Positions 55,808-64,000 of a stretch of DNA of 64,000 nt are shown piece by piece. The first letter of the stretch is position 1. Each line of letters begins with the position of its first letter. A model generated the notes under the pieces. The model did no database searches. It saw nothing but the letters and a program-made list of their open reading frames with translations, and was not told the DNA's origin. The translations under genes and the position numbers were made by a program. Origin of the DNA: Betaproteobacteria bacterium (GTDB lineage Bacteria; Pseudomonadota; Gammaproteobacteria; Burkholderiales; WYBJ01); contig WHTS01000002.1 of NCBI GenBank assembly GCA_009377585.1, positions 97,097 to 161,096 on the forward strand, written 5' to 3'.

Positions 55808-57940
55808 GTGGCTGCGAGGGCGATCCGTGCCGCGTGCGCCGGTCGCGGCCGCCGGGTCGCGCTCCTGGTGCTCGCGACGCTGAGCCTGCCGATCGGCCTG
55901 CCGGATTATTCGCCGTTTACGCGCCTGCGCCTGGCCTGGCTCGACTTCTATCAGTTCGCGCTGCCGCGCGAGCGCCGCTCCGAGGACGTTGTCATCGTCG
56001 AGATCGACGAGCCTTCCTTGCGCAGGCTCGGCCAGTGGCCCTGGCCGCGCACGCGCCTGGCCGAGCTGATCGAACGCATCGGCGCCGCCGGAGCAAGCGC
56101 GATCGGGCTCGATATCATCATGCCCGAGCCCGATCAGACCTCGCCCGAGGCGCTGATTCCACGCCTGGATCCTGCCCATGCGGATGTCATCGCAGCGCTC
56201 GCCACCATCCCGCCCAACGACGCGCGGCTGGCCGCGGCCATCTCGCGCCATCCGGTCGTGTTGGGCGTCGCCGGCGCCGATACTGCGGCGCCGCTCGATA
56301 ACACGATCCTGCTCACCAAGACGCCGGTCGTCGTGCAAGGCGGTCCGATCGGTGAGCCGCTGCGCCAGTATCGCGCCACGCTTCCGAGCCTGCCTCGCTT
56401 CCAGCGCGCGGCTTCCGGCCAGGGCATCATCAACGCGGACCTCGAGCGCGGCGTCCTGCGACGCGTGCCGCTGGTGAGCACCGATGGTGTCGCCCTGCTG
56501 CCCGCGTTTGCGCTCGAGCTGGTGCGGGTGGCAAGCGGCGCGCCGGCGGTGGTGGTCGACGTGCACGAGGGCGCCGTGGCCTCGGTTTCCGTCGGCGATC
56601 TGCACGTACCGACCCAGCCCGGCGGCGAGATGTGGCTGCATTTCAGCCGCCCGGCGCCGCAGCGCTATGTCTCGGCGCTCGATGTTTTCGCGGCCGAATC
56701 CGCATCGGGCCCCGCGACGGCGCGACTGCAAGGCAAGATCGTGATCATCGGCATCACGGGGCTCGCCCTGGTGGACCACCGCGTCACGCCGCGTGCGGAA
56801 ACCGTGCCAGGCACCGAAGTGCATGCCCAAATCGTCGAAAGCTTCCACGAGCGGCGCTTTCTGCAACGACCGCACTGGATGCCGGCTGCCGAGGCTGCCA
56901 GCCTGCTCCTGCTCGGGGGGCTGCTCGTCTGGGCAACGCCCACAATGCGCCGCCAGGGCGCGCTCTTCCTGCTCGGAGCAACCCTGCTGCTGGTCATCGC
57001 GCTGGGGTTCGCGTTGTTCGTGTGGACGGGACTATTGTTCGATGCGGCGAGCCTCGCAGTGGCGCTATCCGTGGTGTTCGCGACCCTGGTCGCCGCCGCG
57101 CTGGCGAAGGCCGACCACGACCGACGCATGAGCCAGCGGTCGCTGCGCGCGGCGCGCGAAGCGGCGGCGCGCGTGGCCGGCGAGCTGGAAGCCGCGCGAC
57201 GCATCCAGCTCGGCAGCCTGCCGCGCAGCGAAGCGAGCTTTCCGCACGAGCGGCGCTTCGAGCTGGCCGCCGCCGTCGAGCCGGCCCTGACCGTCGGCGG
57301 CGATCTCTATGATTTCTTCATGCTCGATCGCGATCGCCTTTTCTTCCATATCGCCGATGTGTCCGGCAAAGGCATCCCGGCAAGCCTGTTCATGTTCATC
57401 ACCAAGGCGCTCACCAAGAGCGTGGCGCTGCGCGCGGGCGACGAGGCCGCAAGGCTGCTCACGCAGGTGAACACGGAGCTTTCGCGCGACAACCCGGAAT
57501 CGATGTTCGTGACCGCGTTTGCCGCAGTCCTGGAGGTCGACAGCGGCGAGCTCACCTACTGGACGGCCGGCCATGAAACGCCCTTCGTCTACGACGGGCG
57601 CGAGGCCTGCCAGCTCGACCGAGCGGAATCGGGGCCGCCGCTCTGTGCCCTGGAGACCTTCGAATACCGCAGCCAGCATTGGCGCCTGCAGCCGGGCAAT
57701 CTGCTGGTCCTTTTCACCGACGGCATCGCTGAAGCCGAGAATCCGGCCGGAACGCTGTATGGCAAGGAGCGGCTCGCGCAATGCCTGCAGCGGCTCTCCG
57801 CCGACACGAGTGCCGGCGCGACGGTCGAAGCCGTGCGCGCGGACGTGGGCGCGTTCGTCGCCGGTGCGCCCGCTTCGGATGATCTGACCCTGCTCGTGCT
57901 GCGCTGGCTCGGCCCGGATGCCGCCCTCAGCGCACGGTGA
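55808..57940 (+). CDS. CHASE2-SpoIIE sensor phosphatase (PP2C)
   Basis: This roughly 710-residue membrane protein has an N-terminal membrane helix, a CHASE2 extracytoplasmic sensor domain (about 40-330, VVIVEIDEPSLRRLGQWPWP), two or three further helices (about 360-430) and a short coiled linker. A SpoIIE/PP2C phosphatase domain follows (about 470-700) with metal motifs GGDLYDFF, IADVSGKGIPA, YWTAGHE and FTDGIAEAEN. It should dephosphorylate the STAS protein in response to an envelope signal. The start is GTG at 55808 or TTG at 55796. Its last 14 bases overlap the convergent OmpA-type gene. Confidence 0.88.
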   Translation: MAARAIRAACAGRGRRVALLVLATLSLPIGLPDYSPFTRLRLAWLDFYQFALPRERRSEDVVIVEIDEPSLRRLGQWPWPRTRLAELIERIGAAGASAIGLDIIMPEPDQTSPEALIPRLDPAHADVIAALATIPPNDARLAAAISRHPVVLGVAGADTAAPLDNTILLTKTPVVVQGGPIGEPLRQYRATLPSLPRFQRAASGQGIINADLERGVLRRVPLVSTDGVALLPAFALELVRVASGAPAVVVDVHEGAVASVSVGDLHVPTQPGGEMWLHFSRPAPQRYVSALDVFAAESASGPATARLQGKIVIIGITGLALVDHRVTPRAETVPGTEVHAQIVESFHERRFLQRPHWMPAAEAASLLLLGGLLVWATPTMRRQGALFLLGATLLLVIALGFALFVWTGLLFDAASLAVALSVVFATLVAAALAKADHDRRMSQRSLRAAREAAARVAGELEAARRIQLGSLPRSEASFPHERRFELAAAVEPALTVGGDLYDFFMLDRDRLFFHIADVSGKGIPASLFMFITKALTKSVALRAGDEAARLLTQVNTELSRDNPESMFVTAFAAVLEVDSGELTYWTAGHETPFVYDGREACQLDRAESGPPLCALETFEYRSQHWRLQPGNLLVLFTDGIAEAENPAGTLYGKERLAQCLQRLSADTSAGATVEAVRADVGAFVAGAPASDDLTLLVLRWLGPDAALSAR

Positions 57941-58538
57941 TCTCGACCCGCCGGTTGCGCTCGTCGTGGACTTCGTCCGCGGTCGCCACGGCGGGCTCGC
58001 GCTCACCGCGTCCCGCCACCTCGATGCCGCCCGGCTCGATGCCGGCCTGAAGCAGCGCGCCGCGCACGGTTTGGGCGCGCTTGAGCGACAACTCGTCGTT
58101 GTATGGCACGCTCCCCACACGGTCGGTATGCCCGATGACGACGATCTCCGGCGCCGGTCGCGTCGCCAACTCGGCCTTGATGCGGTCGAACTGCGCGCGC
58201 GAGGCCGCCGTCAGCTCGTCGGTATCGAAAACGAAATAGATCGTGAACGAGACCGGTGGCGGAGGCTGCGCCGCCAGCGCCGCGCCGAAGCGGCTTTGCA
58301 CCGACGCAGCCGATTCGTCCACGCGTGCCAGTGCACCGCCGGTGAACACGTCGGTAGCGGCATAGGGGCGATCGAGGATCGCCTCGCCGCGCTGGGTACG
58401 CACGGTGACTGCGGTTGCGCTCCCGTCGCGCTCGGGCAAGAGCACGACGCGTTCCTGCGGCGCTGGAGGCGTCGACTCGTCGTTGCCGAAAATCGCGATC
58501 AGCGCACCGAAGATCACGATCGGCAATATCGGGTCCAT
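57927..58538 (-). CDS. OmpA-family peptidoglycan-binding protein
   Basis: This 203-residue protein has an N-terminal hydrophobic segment (MDPILPIVIFGALIAIFG) and a C-terminal OmpA domain from about 90 (FTIYFVFDTDELTAASRAQF, IVVIGHTDRVG and LSLKRAQTVR). OmpA domains bind diaminopimelate in peptidoglycan. The start overlaps the upstream FecR gene stop by one base. It converges on the phosphatase gene with a 14-base overlap. An envelope-anchoring or sensing role beside the CHASE2 protein is inferred. Confidence 0.86.
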   Translation of the reverse strand: MDPILPIVIFGALIAIFGNDESTPPAPQERVVLLPERDGSATAVTVRTQRGEAILDRPYAATDVFTGGALARVDESAASVQSRFGAALAAQPPPPVSFTIYFVFDTDELTAASRAQFDRIKAELATRPAPEIVVIGHTDRVGSVPYNDELSLKRAQTVRGALLQAGIEPGGIEVAGRGEREPAVATADEVHDERNRRVEITVR

Positions 58539-58993
58539 CAGCGCTCGCCCGCGCCCGCGTCGATCACGAACGACGTGCCGCGCACGCCGAGAATGGCGTT
58601 CGGAGTACGGAACCGTACCGCCTCGAGCGACTGCTTCGCGATCTTGCCCGAGACCACTGCCACCGTCCCGCGCTGCACCGACGCATCGATGGCGCCCGCA
58701 TGGGTGGTCGAGTCGAACGCGAACTGATCGAGCGCCAGGGACGAGTTCGGCCCGGCAGAAAGCAACGTGTTGTCGCGCAGCGTGATGCCGACCTGGCCGT
58801 CGCGGCCGGTGACGATCCGATCGCCGGACTGAACGCGTACGCCGGGCGTGGCGGGCGATTTCGCCCCGGAGCGCTCGATCGCCACCTCGCCCTTCGCGAT
58901 CTTGACCACGCCGGCGTAATCCGCGCTCTGCTCCGCGGCCGCCGCCAAGGCGCTCAGCGCGCACAGCAGCAACGCAGCCCATATTCTCGACAT
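58538..58993 (-). CDS. FecR-domain periplasmic protein
   Basis: This 151-residue protein has a signal peptide (MSRIWAALLLCALSALAAAA) and a single FecR domain (GEVAIERSGAKSPATPGVRV and RDNTLLSAGPNSSLALDQF, then PNAILGVRGTSFVID). It lacks the cytoplasmic anti-sigma and membrane parts of true FecR. Such short forms recur next to CHASE2 and OmpA genes. The start is 35 bases from the divergent RsbW-like gene. Confidence 0.86.
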   Translation of the reverse strand: MSRIWAALLLCALSALAAAAEQSADYAGVVKIAKGEVAIERSGAKSPATPGVRVQSGDRIVTGRDGQVGITLRDNTLLSAGPNSSLALDQFAFDSTTHAGAIDASVQRGTVAVVSGKIAKQSLEAVRFRTPNAILGVRGTSFVIDAGAGER

Positions 58994-59027
58994 TGCGCCT
59001 CCCCGGGACGGTTGCTCTAATACCGCG

Positions 59028-59447
59028 ATGAGCGATCGGTCCGACACCCGCCGCTTTTCGGCTCGCATGAGCGCGCTACCCGAAATCCTGGGTTGCGTGC
59101 GCCAGGCATGTCGCGATGCCGGGATCGTTGCGCCCGCGGCTTTGCGGATCGAACTGGTGATCGAGGAGCTCTTCACCAACACCGTCCGCCACGGCTACCG
59201 GGGCGAATGCGACCATCCGGTGTGGCTGCATGCCTTGCCTGGGCCCGGCGCGCTGTGCCTGACCTACCAGGACGCCGCCGCAGCCTTCGATCCACTCGCG
59301 CTCGATTTCCATGCCGAGACGCCGGCGGTGGACTGCATCGGCGGCCAGGGCATCCCCCTGATCCGCAGTCTCGCCAGCAGCGCTGCCTATCGCCGCGCCA
59401 ACGACCGCAACATCCTGACGTTGTTGTTCGCGGTCGCGCCGCTCTGA
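59028..59447 (+). CDS. RsbW-like anti-sigma serine kinase
   Basis: This 139-residue GHKL ATPase has N-box ELVIEELFTNTVRHG (Asn51) and G-box GGQGIPLIRSL near residue 108. Such kinases phosphorylate STAS antagonists and sequester a sigma factor or other target. No sigma factor is encoded in the window, so the target is unknown. It completes the switch begun at 54490, although the OmpA/FecR pair on the other strand separates it from the phosphatase gene. Confidence 0.88.
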   Translation: MSDRSDTRRFSARMSALPEILGCVRQACRDAGIVAPAALRIELVIEELFTNTVRHGYRGECDHPVWLHALPGPGALCLTYQDAAAAFDPLALDFHAETPAVDCIGGQGIPLIRSLASSAAYRRANDRNILTLLFAVAPL

Positions 59448-59546
59448 TCCAGGGCGAGAAGAGCGTCCGTCAGACCTGACCAGCGCAAATCCTGCTTGCG
59501 AGGGCGGCGGACGCGACCGCGGTAACTCGCGTGCGGCAGAGCTCGA

Positions 59547-60047
59547 TCAGACCGCTTCGTACTTGAGCCGCTTCACCTTCTCCATGTTCTTGCCTTCGAT
59601 CCGGATCAGGCGCGTGCTGCCGGCGCGGCTCGGCGAGTGCAGATCGCCTTCGTTGTACAGGTAGGCCATGCCGGGCGCGAGCGAGTAAGTGCGCTTCCGG
59701 CGCACCTTGCCGGGCTTCTCCTCGCTGGCCGGTTCGAGCAGCTCCCAATCGGACATGTGCGTCTCGCCGCGACCCTGGCCGTAGATCGCCCAGTAGGGAC
59801 CGTGATCGTGCGGGGGGCTTTCCTTGGCGCCCTGGTAGTGGTGCGCCAGGATGACGAAGCCCTGCTTCGGATCTTCGTACAGGATCTTGCGCTCGGGCAC
59901 GTCGTCGGTAAGCGTCGACGCAACGAAGTTTTCGTCCTTCAAGGCATTACGCAGCAATTCGCATACTTTCTCGCGCCCCGCCGGTCCCGGCTCGGCATTC
60001 AGGATGCGGCTGCAATCTGCGGAGAACTGCTCTACGGTGATTCCCAT
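59547..60047 (-). CDS. Cupin, cysteine-dioxygenase-like
   Basis: This 166-residue cupin has the metal-binding HDHGPYWAIYGQGRGETH motif (His86-x-His88 region) and a second-half His in YNEGDLHSPSRAG. It resembles cysteine dioxygenase/3-mercaptopropionate dioxygenase relatives, which oxidise thiols with Fe(II). Substrate cannot be told. It is a single gene, divergent from the GAF-HlyD gene. Confidence 0.78.
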   Translation of the reverse strand: MGITVEQFSADCSRILNAEPGPAGREKVCELLRNALKDENFVASTLTDDVPERKILYEDPKQGFVILAHHYQGAKESPPHDHGPYWAIYGQGRGETHMSDWELLEPASEEKPGKVRRKRTYSLAPGMAYLYNEGDLHSPSRAGSTRLIRIEGKNMEKVKRLKYEAV

Positions 60048-60362
60048 ACGATCTCCTCACACGTGTACGCAAGTCACGGGTCAGATGCGCGAGCCACGCC
60101 CGCGCCTGCACGCATCATAGGCCAGGCCGGACGATCGCGGAAGGGTCCCCATCGCCGCCGCGGCGGCGGCCTACGGTTGGTCGGGGCGAACCGACGCCGA
60201 GGCGGGCTCGGCACGACCGGATGCGTTCGCCGCAGGTGTCATGTCCACGCAGCGCGGTCTGCGCAACGCTTCGTCGCTTCGCGCTGCTCAAGAAATCAGC
60301 AGCTCGAGCCGACATTGCAAGCGACCGGCCGGTGTTCGTCCGGCGCTATTGCGGAATTGCCG
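60048..60362. other. Divergent region cupin / GAF-HlyD gene
   Basis: This 315-base gap contains no convincing gene or promoter pair. A CCGCCGCGGCGG palindrome lies near 60150-60170. The downstream frame stays open through the gap but lacks family similarity, so the ATG at 60363 is taken as the start. Confidence 0.4.
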
Positions 60363-61781
60363 ATGGCTGCACCCGATTCTCTTCCCGTCGACTCGGCCGC
60401 ATCCCCTGCCGCAGGCGTTCGCATGTTCGAACACCTGGCGGCACTGCAGGCCCGAGTGCTCGCCGCGGACGGCTTTGCGCCGGCCGCTTGCGCGTTCGTC
60501 ACCGAGCTGGCCGAGCGCCTGGGTTGCGACCGCGTAAGCCTCGGCGTGCGCCACCGCGACGCCGTCGAGCTGGTCGCCGTCTCCCATGGCCAGCCGGGCG
60601 CCAACGTGGCGAACGATCGCGAGCTTGCGAGCGCGATGGAAGAAACGCTTGCCAACGGTGTGACGGTTTGCGTGCCGGACTGCGACGGACCTTCGCGCAT
60701 AGCGGCCGCGCACAGCGGCCTGGTCCGCCGCTTCGGCGGCAGCGCCTGCAGCATCGTGCTCATGCATCGCGGGAAAGCCGTCGGCGTGATCTGCCTCGAG
60801 CGGCGCGGGCGGAACCGGTTCGAGCGCGCCGAAATCGAGCAACTGGAACACCTCCTCTGTCTGGTCGGACCGGTATTGCATCTGCGCTGGCTCGACGAGC
60901 AACCGCTTGGCGCGCGCATCGCCGCGGCAGTGCGCGTCTGGCTGGCGCTCGGCAAGCAGGGCGACGGATACATCAAGCGTCTTGGCTTCGCCGCCGCGCT
61001 ATTGCTGCTCGCGCTGGCGGCGCTGATGCCGGCACCCTCGTACATCGGCGGGCGCGCCCGGGTCGAAGGCTCGGTGCAACGGGCACTGGTGGCCTCGCTC
61101 GAGGGCTACCTGCAAGCGGTGCATGTTCGTCCCGGCGACCGGGTGACGAGCGGCCAATTGCTGGTGGAGCTGGCCGATCGGGATCTGCGGCTCGAACAGC
61201 GCAAGCTCGTTGGCCAGCTCGATCAGCACGAGAATGCCTATGCGCACGCCATAGCGCGCGGCGATCGAGCGCAGGCCGTGGTGCACATGGCGCGCGCCGC
61301 GGAGGCCAAGGCGCAGCTCGAGCTCGTCGGCAGCCGCCTGGAGCGTGTCCAGATCGTCGCGCCGTTCGACGGCATGGTGGTCGCCGGCGATCTCAGCCAG
61401 TCGGTGGGCGCCCCGGTCGAGCTCGGCGCACCGCTGGTCACGGTCGCTTCGGAGGAGCGCTTCCGCGTGATCGTGCGGGTCGACGAGCGCGACATCGCCG
61501 CGATCGCCCCGGCTCGGGAAGGCAGCCTCGCGCTGTCCGCCCTGCCATGGGAGTCGCTTTCCATTCGGGTTGTGCGGGTGAGTCCGATCGCCGTCGTCGC
61601 CGACGGCGAAAACGTGTTCGAGGTCGAGGCCGAGCTCCTGGGTACGAGCGGCGAGTTGCGTCCCGGCCTGCAGGGCGTGGCCAAGATCGAAGCGGGTAAG
61701 CGCCCGCTGCTGGCGAGCTGGTCGCGCCGCGCCCTCGACTGGGCGCGTCTCACCCTTTGGTCGTGGACCGGATGGCCGTGA
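60363..61781 (+). CDS. GAF-domain HlyD-type periplasmic adaptor
   Basis: This 472-residue protein has a cytoplasmic GAF-like domain (about 25-180, ELAERLGCDRVSLGVRHRDA), one membrane helix (about 205-225) and a periplasmic HlyD/membrane-fusion region. A barrel-sandwich half-motif is split around a short coiled coil (LQAVHVRPGDRVTSGQLLVE and later VQIVAPFDGMVVAGDLSQSV). GAF domains usually bind small ligands, so export could be signal-gated. It overlaps the next gene by ten bases. Confidence 0.85.
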   Translation: MAAPDSLPVDSAASPAAGVRMFEHLAALQARVLAADGFAPAACAFVTELAERLGCDRVSLGVRHRDAVELVAVSHGQPGANVANDRELASAMEETLANGVTVCVPDCDGPSRIAAAHSGLVRRFGGSACSIVLMHRGKAVGVICLERRGRNRFERAEIEQLEHLLCLVGPVLHLRWLDEQPLGARIAAAVRVWLALGKQGDGYIKRLGFAAALLLLALAALMPAPSYIGGRARVEGSVQRALVASLEGYLQAVHVRPGDRVTSGQLLVELADRDLRLEQRKLVGQLDQHENAYAHAIARGDRAQAVVHMARAAEAKAQLELVGSRLERVQIVAPFDGMVVAGDLSQSVGAPVELGAPLVTVASEERFRVIVRVDERDIAAIAPAREGSLALSALPWESLSIRVVRVSPIAVVADGENVFEVEAELLGTSGELRPGLQGVAKIEAGKRPLLASWSRRALDWARLTLWSWTGWP

Positions 61782-63928
61782 CCGCCTCGGTCTTCAGCAG
61801 TCTCTGGTATCGCGTCAGCGCGTTGCGGCCGGGCATCGCGGATCGGGTGCGCATCGAGCGCCAGCCCTGCCGGGGCGAAGTCTGGCACCTGTTGATCGAT
61901 CCGCGCAACGGCCGCAGCCTGCGCCTGAACCGGTCCGCCTACGCGATCGCCGGCCGTCTCACAGCAACGCACAGCGTGCAGCAGGTCTGGGATGCCGCTT
62001 GCGCGGAGCTCGGCGACGATGCGCCGACCCAGGACGAGTGCATCGGTATCCTCGCGCAGTTGCACGAGCGCGGACTGCTGCAATGCGAGCGTTCGGCCGA
62101 TTTCGACGCCGCCTATCGCCAATACCAGGAGCAAAGCGCCCGGTCGCGCGCACCGGCGCGAAATCCGCTCGCTTTCCGCATCCCGCTGGGCGATCCGACG
62201 CGGCTGCTCGCGGCGCTTGCTCCCCTGGGCCAGTGGCTGTTCCGCTGGCCCGTTCTGTTGCTTTGGACCGCTTGCGTCGGCGTGGGCGTCGCGCTGGCCG
62301 CCGCCCACTGGGATGCGCTCTTCGCGCACGCCGCCAAGTGGCTGGCGACGCCGCGCTACATCCTCATCGCGCTCGTCCTCTACCCGATCATCAAGGCGGT
62401 GCACGAGCTCGCGCACGGCCTGGCGATCCGCCGCTGGGGCGGCGCCGTACCCGCGTGGGGCATCACGCTGCTCGTCGCCATGCCGGTTCCCTTCGTCGAC
62501 GGCAGCGCCGCAGTGGCGTTGCCCAAAGCACGCCAGCGCGTGCTGACGAGCGCGGCGGGCATCATGGCCGAGCTGTGGATCGCCGCGCTCGGCCTGGCCG
62601 CCTGGCTCGCGCTCGAGCCCGGGCTCGGCCGTGACATCGCCTTTGTCGCAGCCTTCATCGGCGCGATCTCGACCCTGCTCTTCAACGCCAACCCGCTCAT
62701 CCGTTTCGACGGCTACCACGCGTTGACCGACGCACTGCAGCTGCCCAACCTCGCCGGCCGCAGCGCACGGTACTGGCTGGAGCGCATGCAGGCTGCGCTG
62801 CTGCGGCTGCCGCCGGCCGAGCCGATCGTGGCTGCGCGCGGCGAGCGGGTCTGGCTCGAGCTCTATGCGCCGCTGTCGTGGCTCTATCGCATCGGCCTGG
62901 CCTGCGCGATCGTGCTTTGGGCCGGTACGTATTCGTTCGTGTTGGGCACGCTGCTGTTGGCCCTCGTGGGAGCACAGTTGCTGTCCGCACCGCTGCGCCT
63001 GCTTCGAAACGCATTCGGTCCCAGCGCGCCAGGGCGTGCCGCCGGGTTTCGCGCCGCCGTCGCGCTCGCCGTGTCGGTGAGCGCGTTCGTGGCCCTGCTG
63101 ACGCTCGTTCCGATGCCGTTCGCGGCCGTCGCCCAAGGCGTGGTGTGGGTGCCCGAAGACGCCCAGGTGCGTGCGCACGCCGACGGCTTCGTCGTCGCCA
63201 CGCCGGTTCGCGATGGCGCGCAAGTAGGCGCCGGTGATATCGTCATGGAGCTGCGCAATCCCGCGCTGGTCGCCGCAGCGGTTCGGTTGCGCGCGCGCAT
63301 CGGGGCGCTCGAGACCGAGCACTTCCGTGCCCTGCGCACGGATGCGAACAAGGCCCAGGACGCGGCCGAGGCGCTGGCGCAGGCCCGGGCGGAGCTCGAG
63401 CGCGCGGAGGAACGCATCGATGCGTTGCGCGTGCGCGCCCAGGTCGCGGGACGGCTGGTCATGCCCTGGCAGAGCGATCTGGAAGGGACGTATGTCCGCA
63501 AGGGCGAGCTGCTCGGCCAGGTGCTCGCGGACCAAGGCCGCATCGTGCGTGTCGCCGTACCGCAGGACGAAGCCGCGCCGCTCAAGGCGCACACGCGCAC
63601 GGTCACCGCGCAGCTGGCCGGAAACCTCGGTGCACCGGTTCGCGCGCAGCTCGAGCGCGATTCGCACGCAGCCGGCAAGCGCCTGCCGAGCGCGGCGCTC
63701 AGCACACGCAATGGCGGCACCATCCTCACCGACCCGGATGCCGAAGACGAATCGACGCCGCTCGATGCCGTAGTGGTGCTCGATGTGCGCCTGCCGGCCG
63801 ATGTCGCCTCCGGCCGTGCTGGCGAGCGCGCATGGGTTCGCTTCGACTTCGGTGCTGCACCGCTCGCGCAGCAATGGGGCCGGCGACTGCGGCAGGCGCT
63901 GCTGAGACACTTCAACCCGGGCGGCTGA
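61772..63928 (+). CDS. PqqD-like / M50 site-2 protease / HlyD fusion
   Basis: This 718-residue protein begins with a PqqD-like domain (about 25-110, a RiPP-recognition-type fold). A multispanning M50 protease follows, with HELAH at 211-215 and NANPLIRFDG at 305-314 as zinc and second-motif residues. It ends in a periplasmic HlyD-type region (about 460-700) with its own coiled coil. Related fusions sit in peptide or protein export loci. The start may be ATG 61772 or GTG 61778 (GTGA overlap). It is followed after four bases by another gene. Confidence 0.85.
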   Translation: MAVTASVFSSLWYRVSALRPGIADRVRIERQPCRGEVWHLLIDPRNGRSLRLNRSAYAIAGRLTATHSVQQVWDAACAELGDDAPTQDECIGILAQLHERGLLQCERSADFDAAYRQYQEQSARSRAPARNPLAFRIPLGDPTRLLAALAPLGQWLFRWPVLLLWTACVGVGVALAAAHWDALFAHAAKWLATPRYILIALVLYPIIKAVHELAHGLAIRRWGGAVPAWGITLLVAMPVPFVDGSAAVALPKARQRVLTSAAGIMAELWIAALGLAAWLALEPGLGRDIAFVAAFIGAISTLLFNANPLIRFDGYHALTDALQLPNLAGRSARYWLERMQAALLRLPPAEPIVAARGERVWLELYAPLSWLYRIGLACAIVLWAGTYSFVLGTLLLALVGAQLLSAPLRLLRNAFGPSAPGRAAGFRAAVALAVSVSAFVALLTLVPMPFAAVAQGVVWVPEDAQVRAHADGFVVATPVRDGAQVGAGDIVMELRNPALVAAAVRLRARIGALETEHFRALRTDANKAQDAAEALAQARAELERAEERIDALRVRAQVAGRLVMPWQSDLEGTYVRKGELLGQVLADQGRIVRVAVPQDEAAPLKAHTRTVTAQLAGNLGAPVRAQLERDSHAAGKRLPSAALSTRNGGTILTDPDAEDESTPLDAVVVLDVRLPADVASGRAGERAWVRFDFGAAPLAQQWGRRLRQALLRHFNPGG

Positions 63929-63932
63929 GCGC

Positions 63933-64000
63933 ATGGCCGCCGTATCGAACGCCGCGGTGGCGGCGCCCGCACCGGGTGTCGTATGGGGCCTTTACCCGCA
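63933..64000 (+). CDS. Start of a further gene of the export locus (truncated by the window)
   Basis: The first 22 codons (MAAVSNAAVAAPAPGVVWGL, then YP) follow the M50-HlyD gene by four bases. Too little is present to assign a family. Tight spacing makes it part of the same operon. Confidence 0.6.
   Translation, partial: MAAVSNAAVAAPAPGVVWGLYP

Noticed and set aside
61238..63934. 898-codon minus-strand frame over the M50-HlyD gene
   Set aside because: Antisense shadow; the plus-strand product has clear zinc-protease motifs.

Overview
The window is a high-GC (roughly two-thirds G+C by eye) proteobacterial chromosome segment. The minus-strand order hflC-hflK-hflX-hfq-der-bamB-yfgM-hisS-ispG-rodZ-pilW-rlmN-ndk followed by tilS-accA is the arrangement typical of Betaproteobacteria. 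The Bug/TctC solute-binding protein and the catabolic genes also fit an environmental, Burkholderiales-like betaproteobacterium. I cannot name a species. No rRNA, tRNA, CRISPR array or complete insertion sequence was seen.

Region 1 (1-14.6 kb, minus strand) is the housekeeping block: HflKC membrane protease regulator, HflX and Der ribosome GTPases, Hfq, BamB outer-membrane assembly, histidyl-tRNA synthetase, IspG isoprenoid enzyme, RodZ, type IV pilus PilW, RlmN, Ndk, TilS and AccA. Most junctions overlap by 1 or 4 bases, so long co-transcription is likely. A perfect 20-bp hairpin interrupts the hisS-yfgM junction.

Region 2 (14.7-30.3 kb) is mixed: an FAD oxidase, a cyclase-FHA protein, MsrA, HrpA, a 1360-residue AsmA-like DUF748 protein, a secreted-nuclease-type or ComEC-like metallo-beta-lactamase protein and a chimeric hydantoinase relic. 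Between the cyclase gene and msrA lies a probable small RNA: a sigma-28-like promoter, a hairpin presenting an anti-Shine-Dalgarno loop, and a strong terminator.

Region 3 (30.3-41.6 kb) holds a DksA-like zinc protein, hsp20-lon, a lone MlaF-type ATPase, an M20 peptidase, a 49-residue exported peptide gene with an extreme ribosome-binding site, an RhlE helicase, a fumarylacetoacetase-family enzyme and EttA.

Region 4 (41.8-49.4 kb) looks like a catabolic locus: two cap-domain alpha/beta hydrolases, a ThDP enzyme, an acyl-CoA-dehydrogenase-fold monooxygenase, a flavin reductase and a Bug binding protein. Region 5 (49.6-54.2 kb) is parC and parE (topoisomerase IV).

Region 6 (54.4-59.4 kb) is a partner-switching signalling locus: STAS antagonist, metallo-beta-lactamase protein, CHASE2-SpoIIE phosphatase, OmpA-type and FecR proteins, and an RsbW-like kinase. 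Region 7 (60.3-64 kb) starts an unusual export locus: a GAF-HlyD adaptor, a PqqD-M50 protease-HlyD fusion, and the first codons of a third gene. A dispersed palindromic repeat occurs three times (38.5, 41.6 and 52.1 kb), twice between convergent genes.
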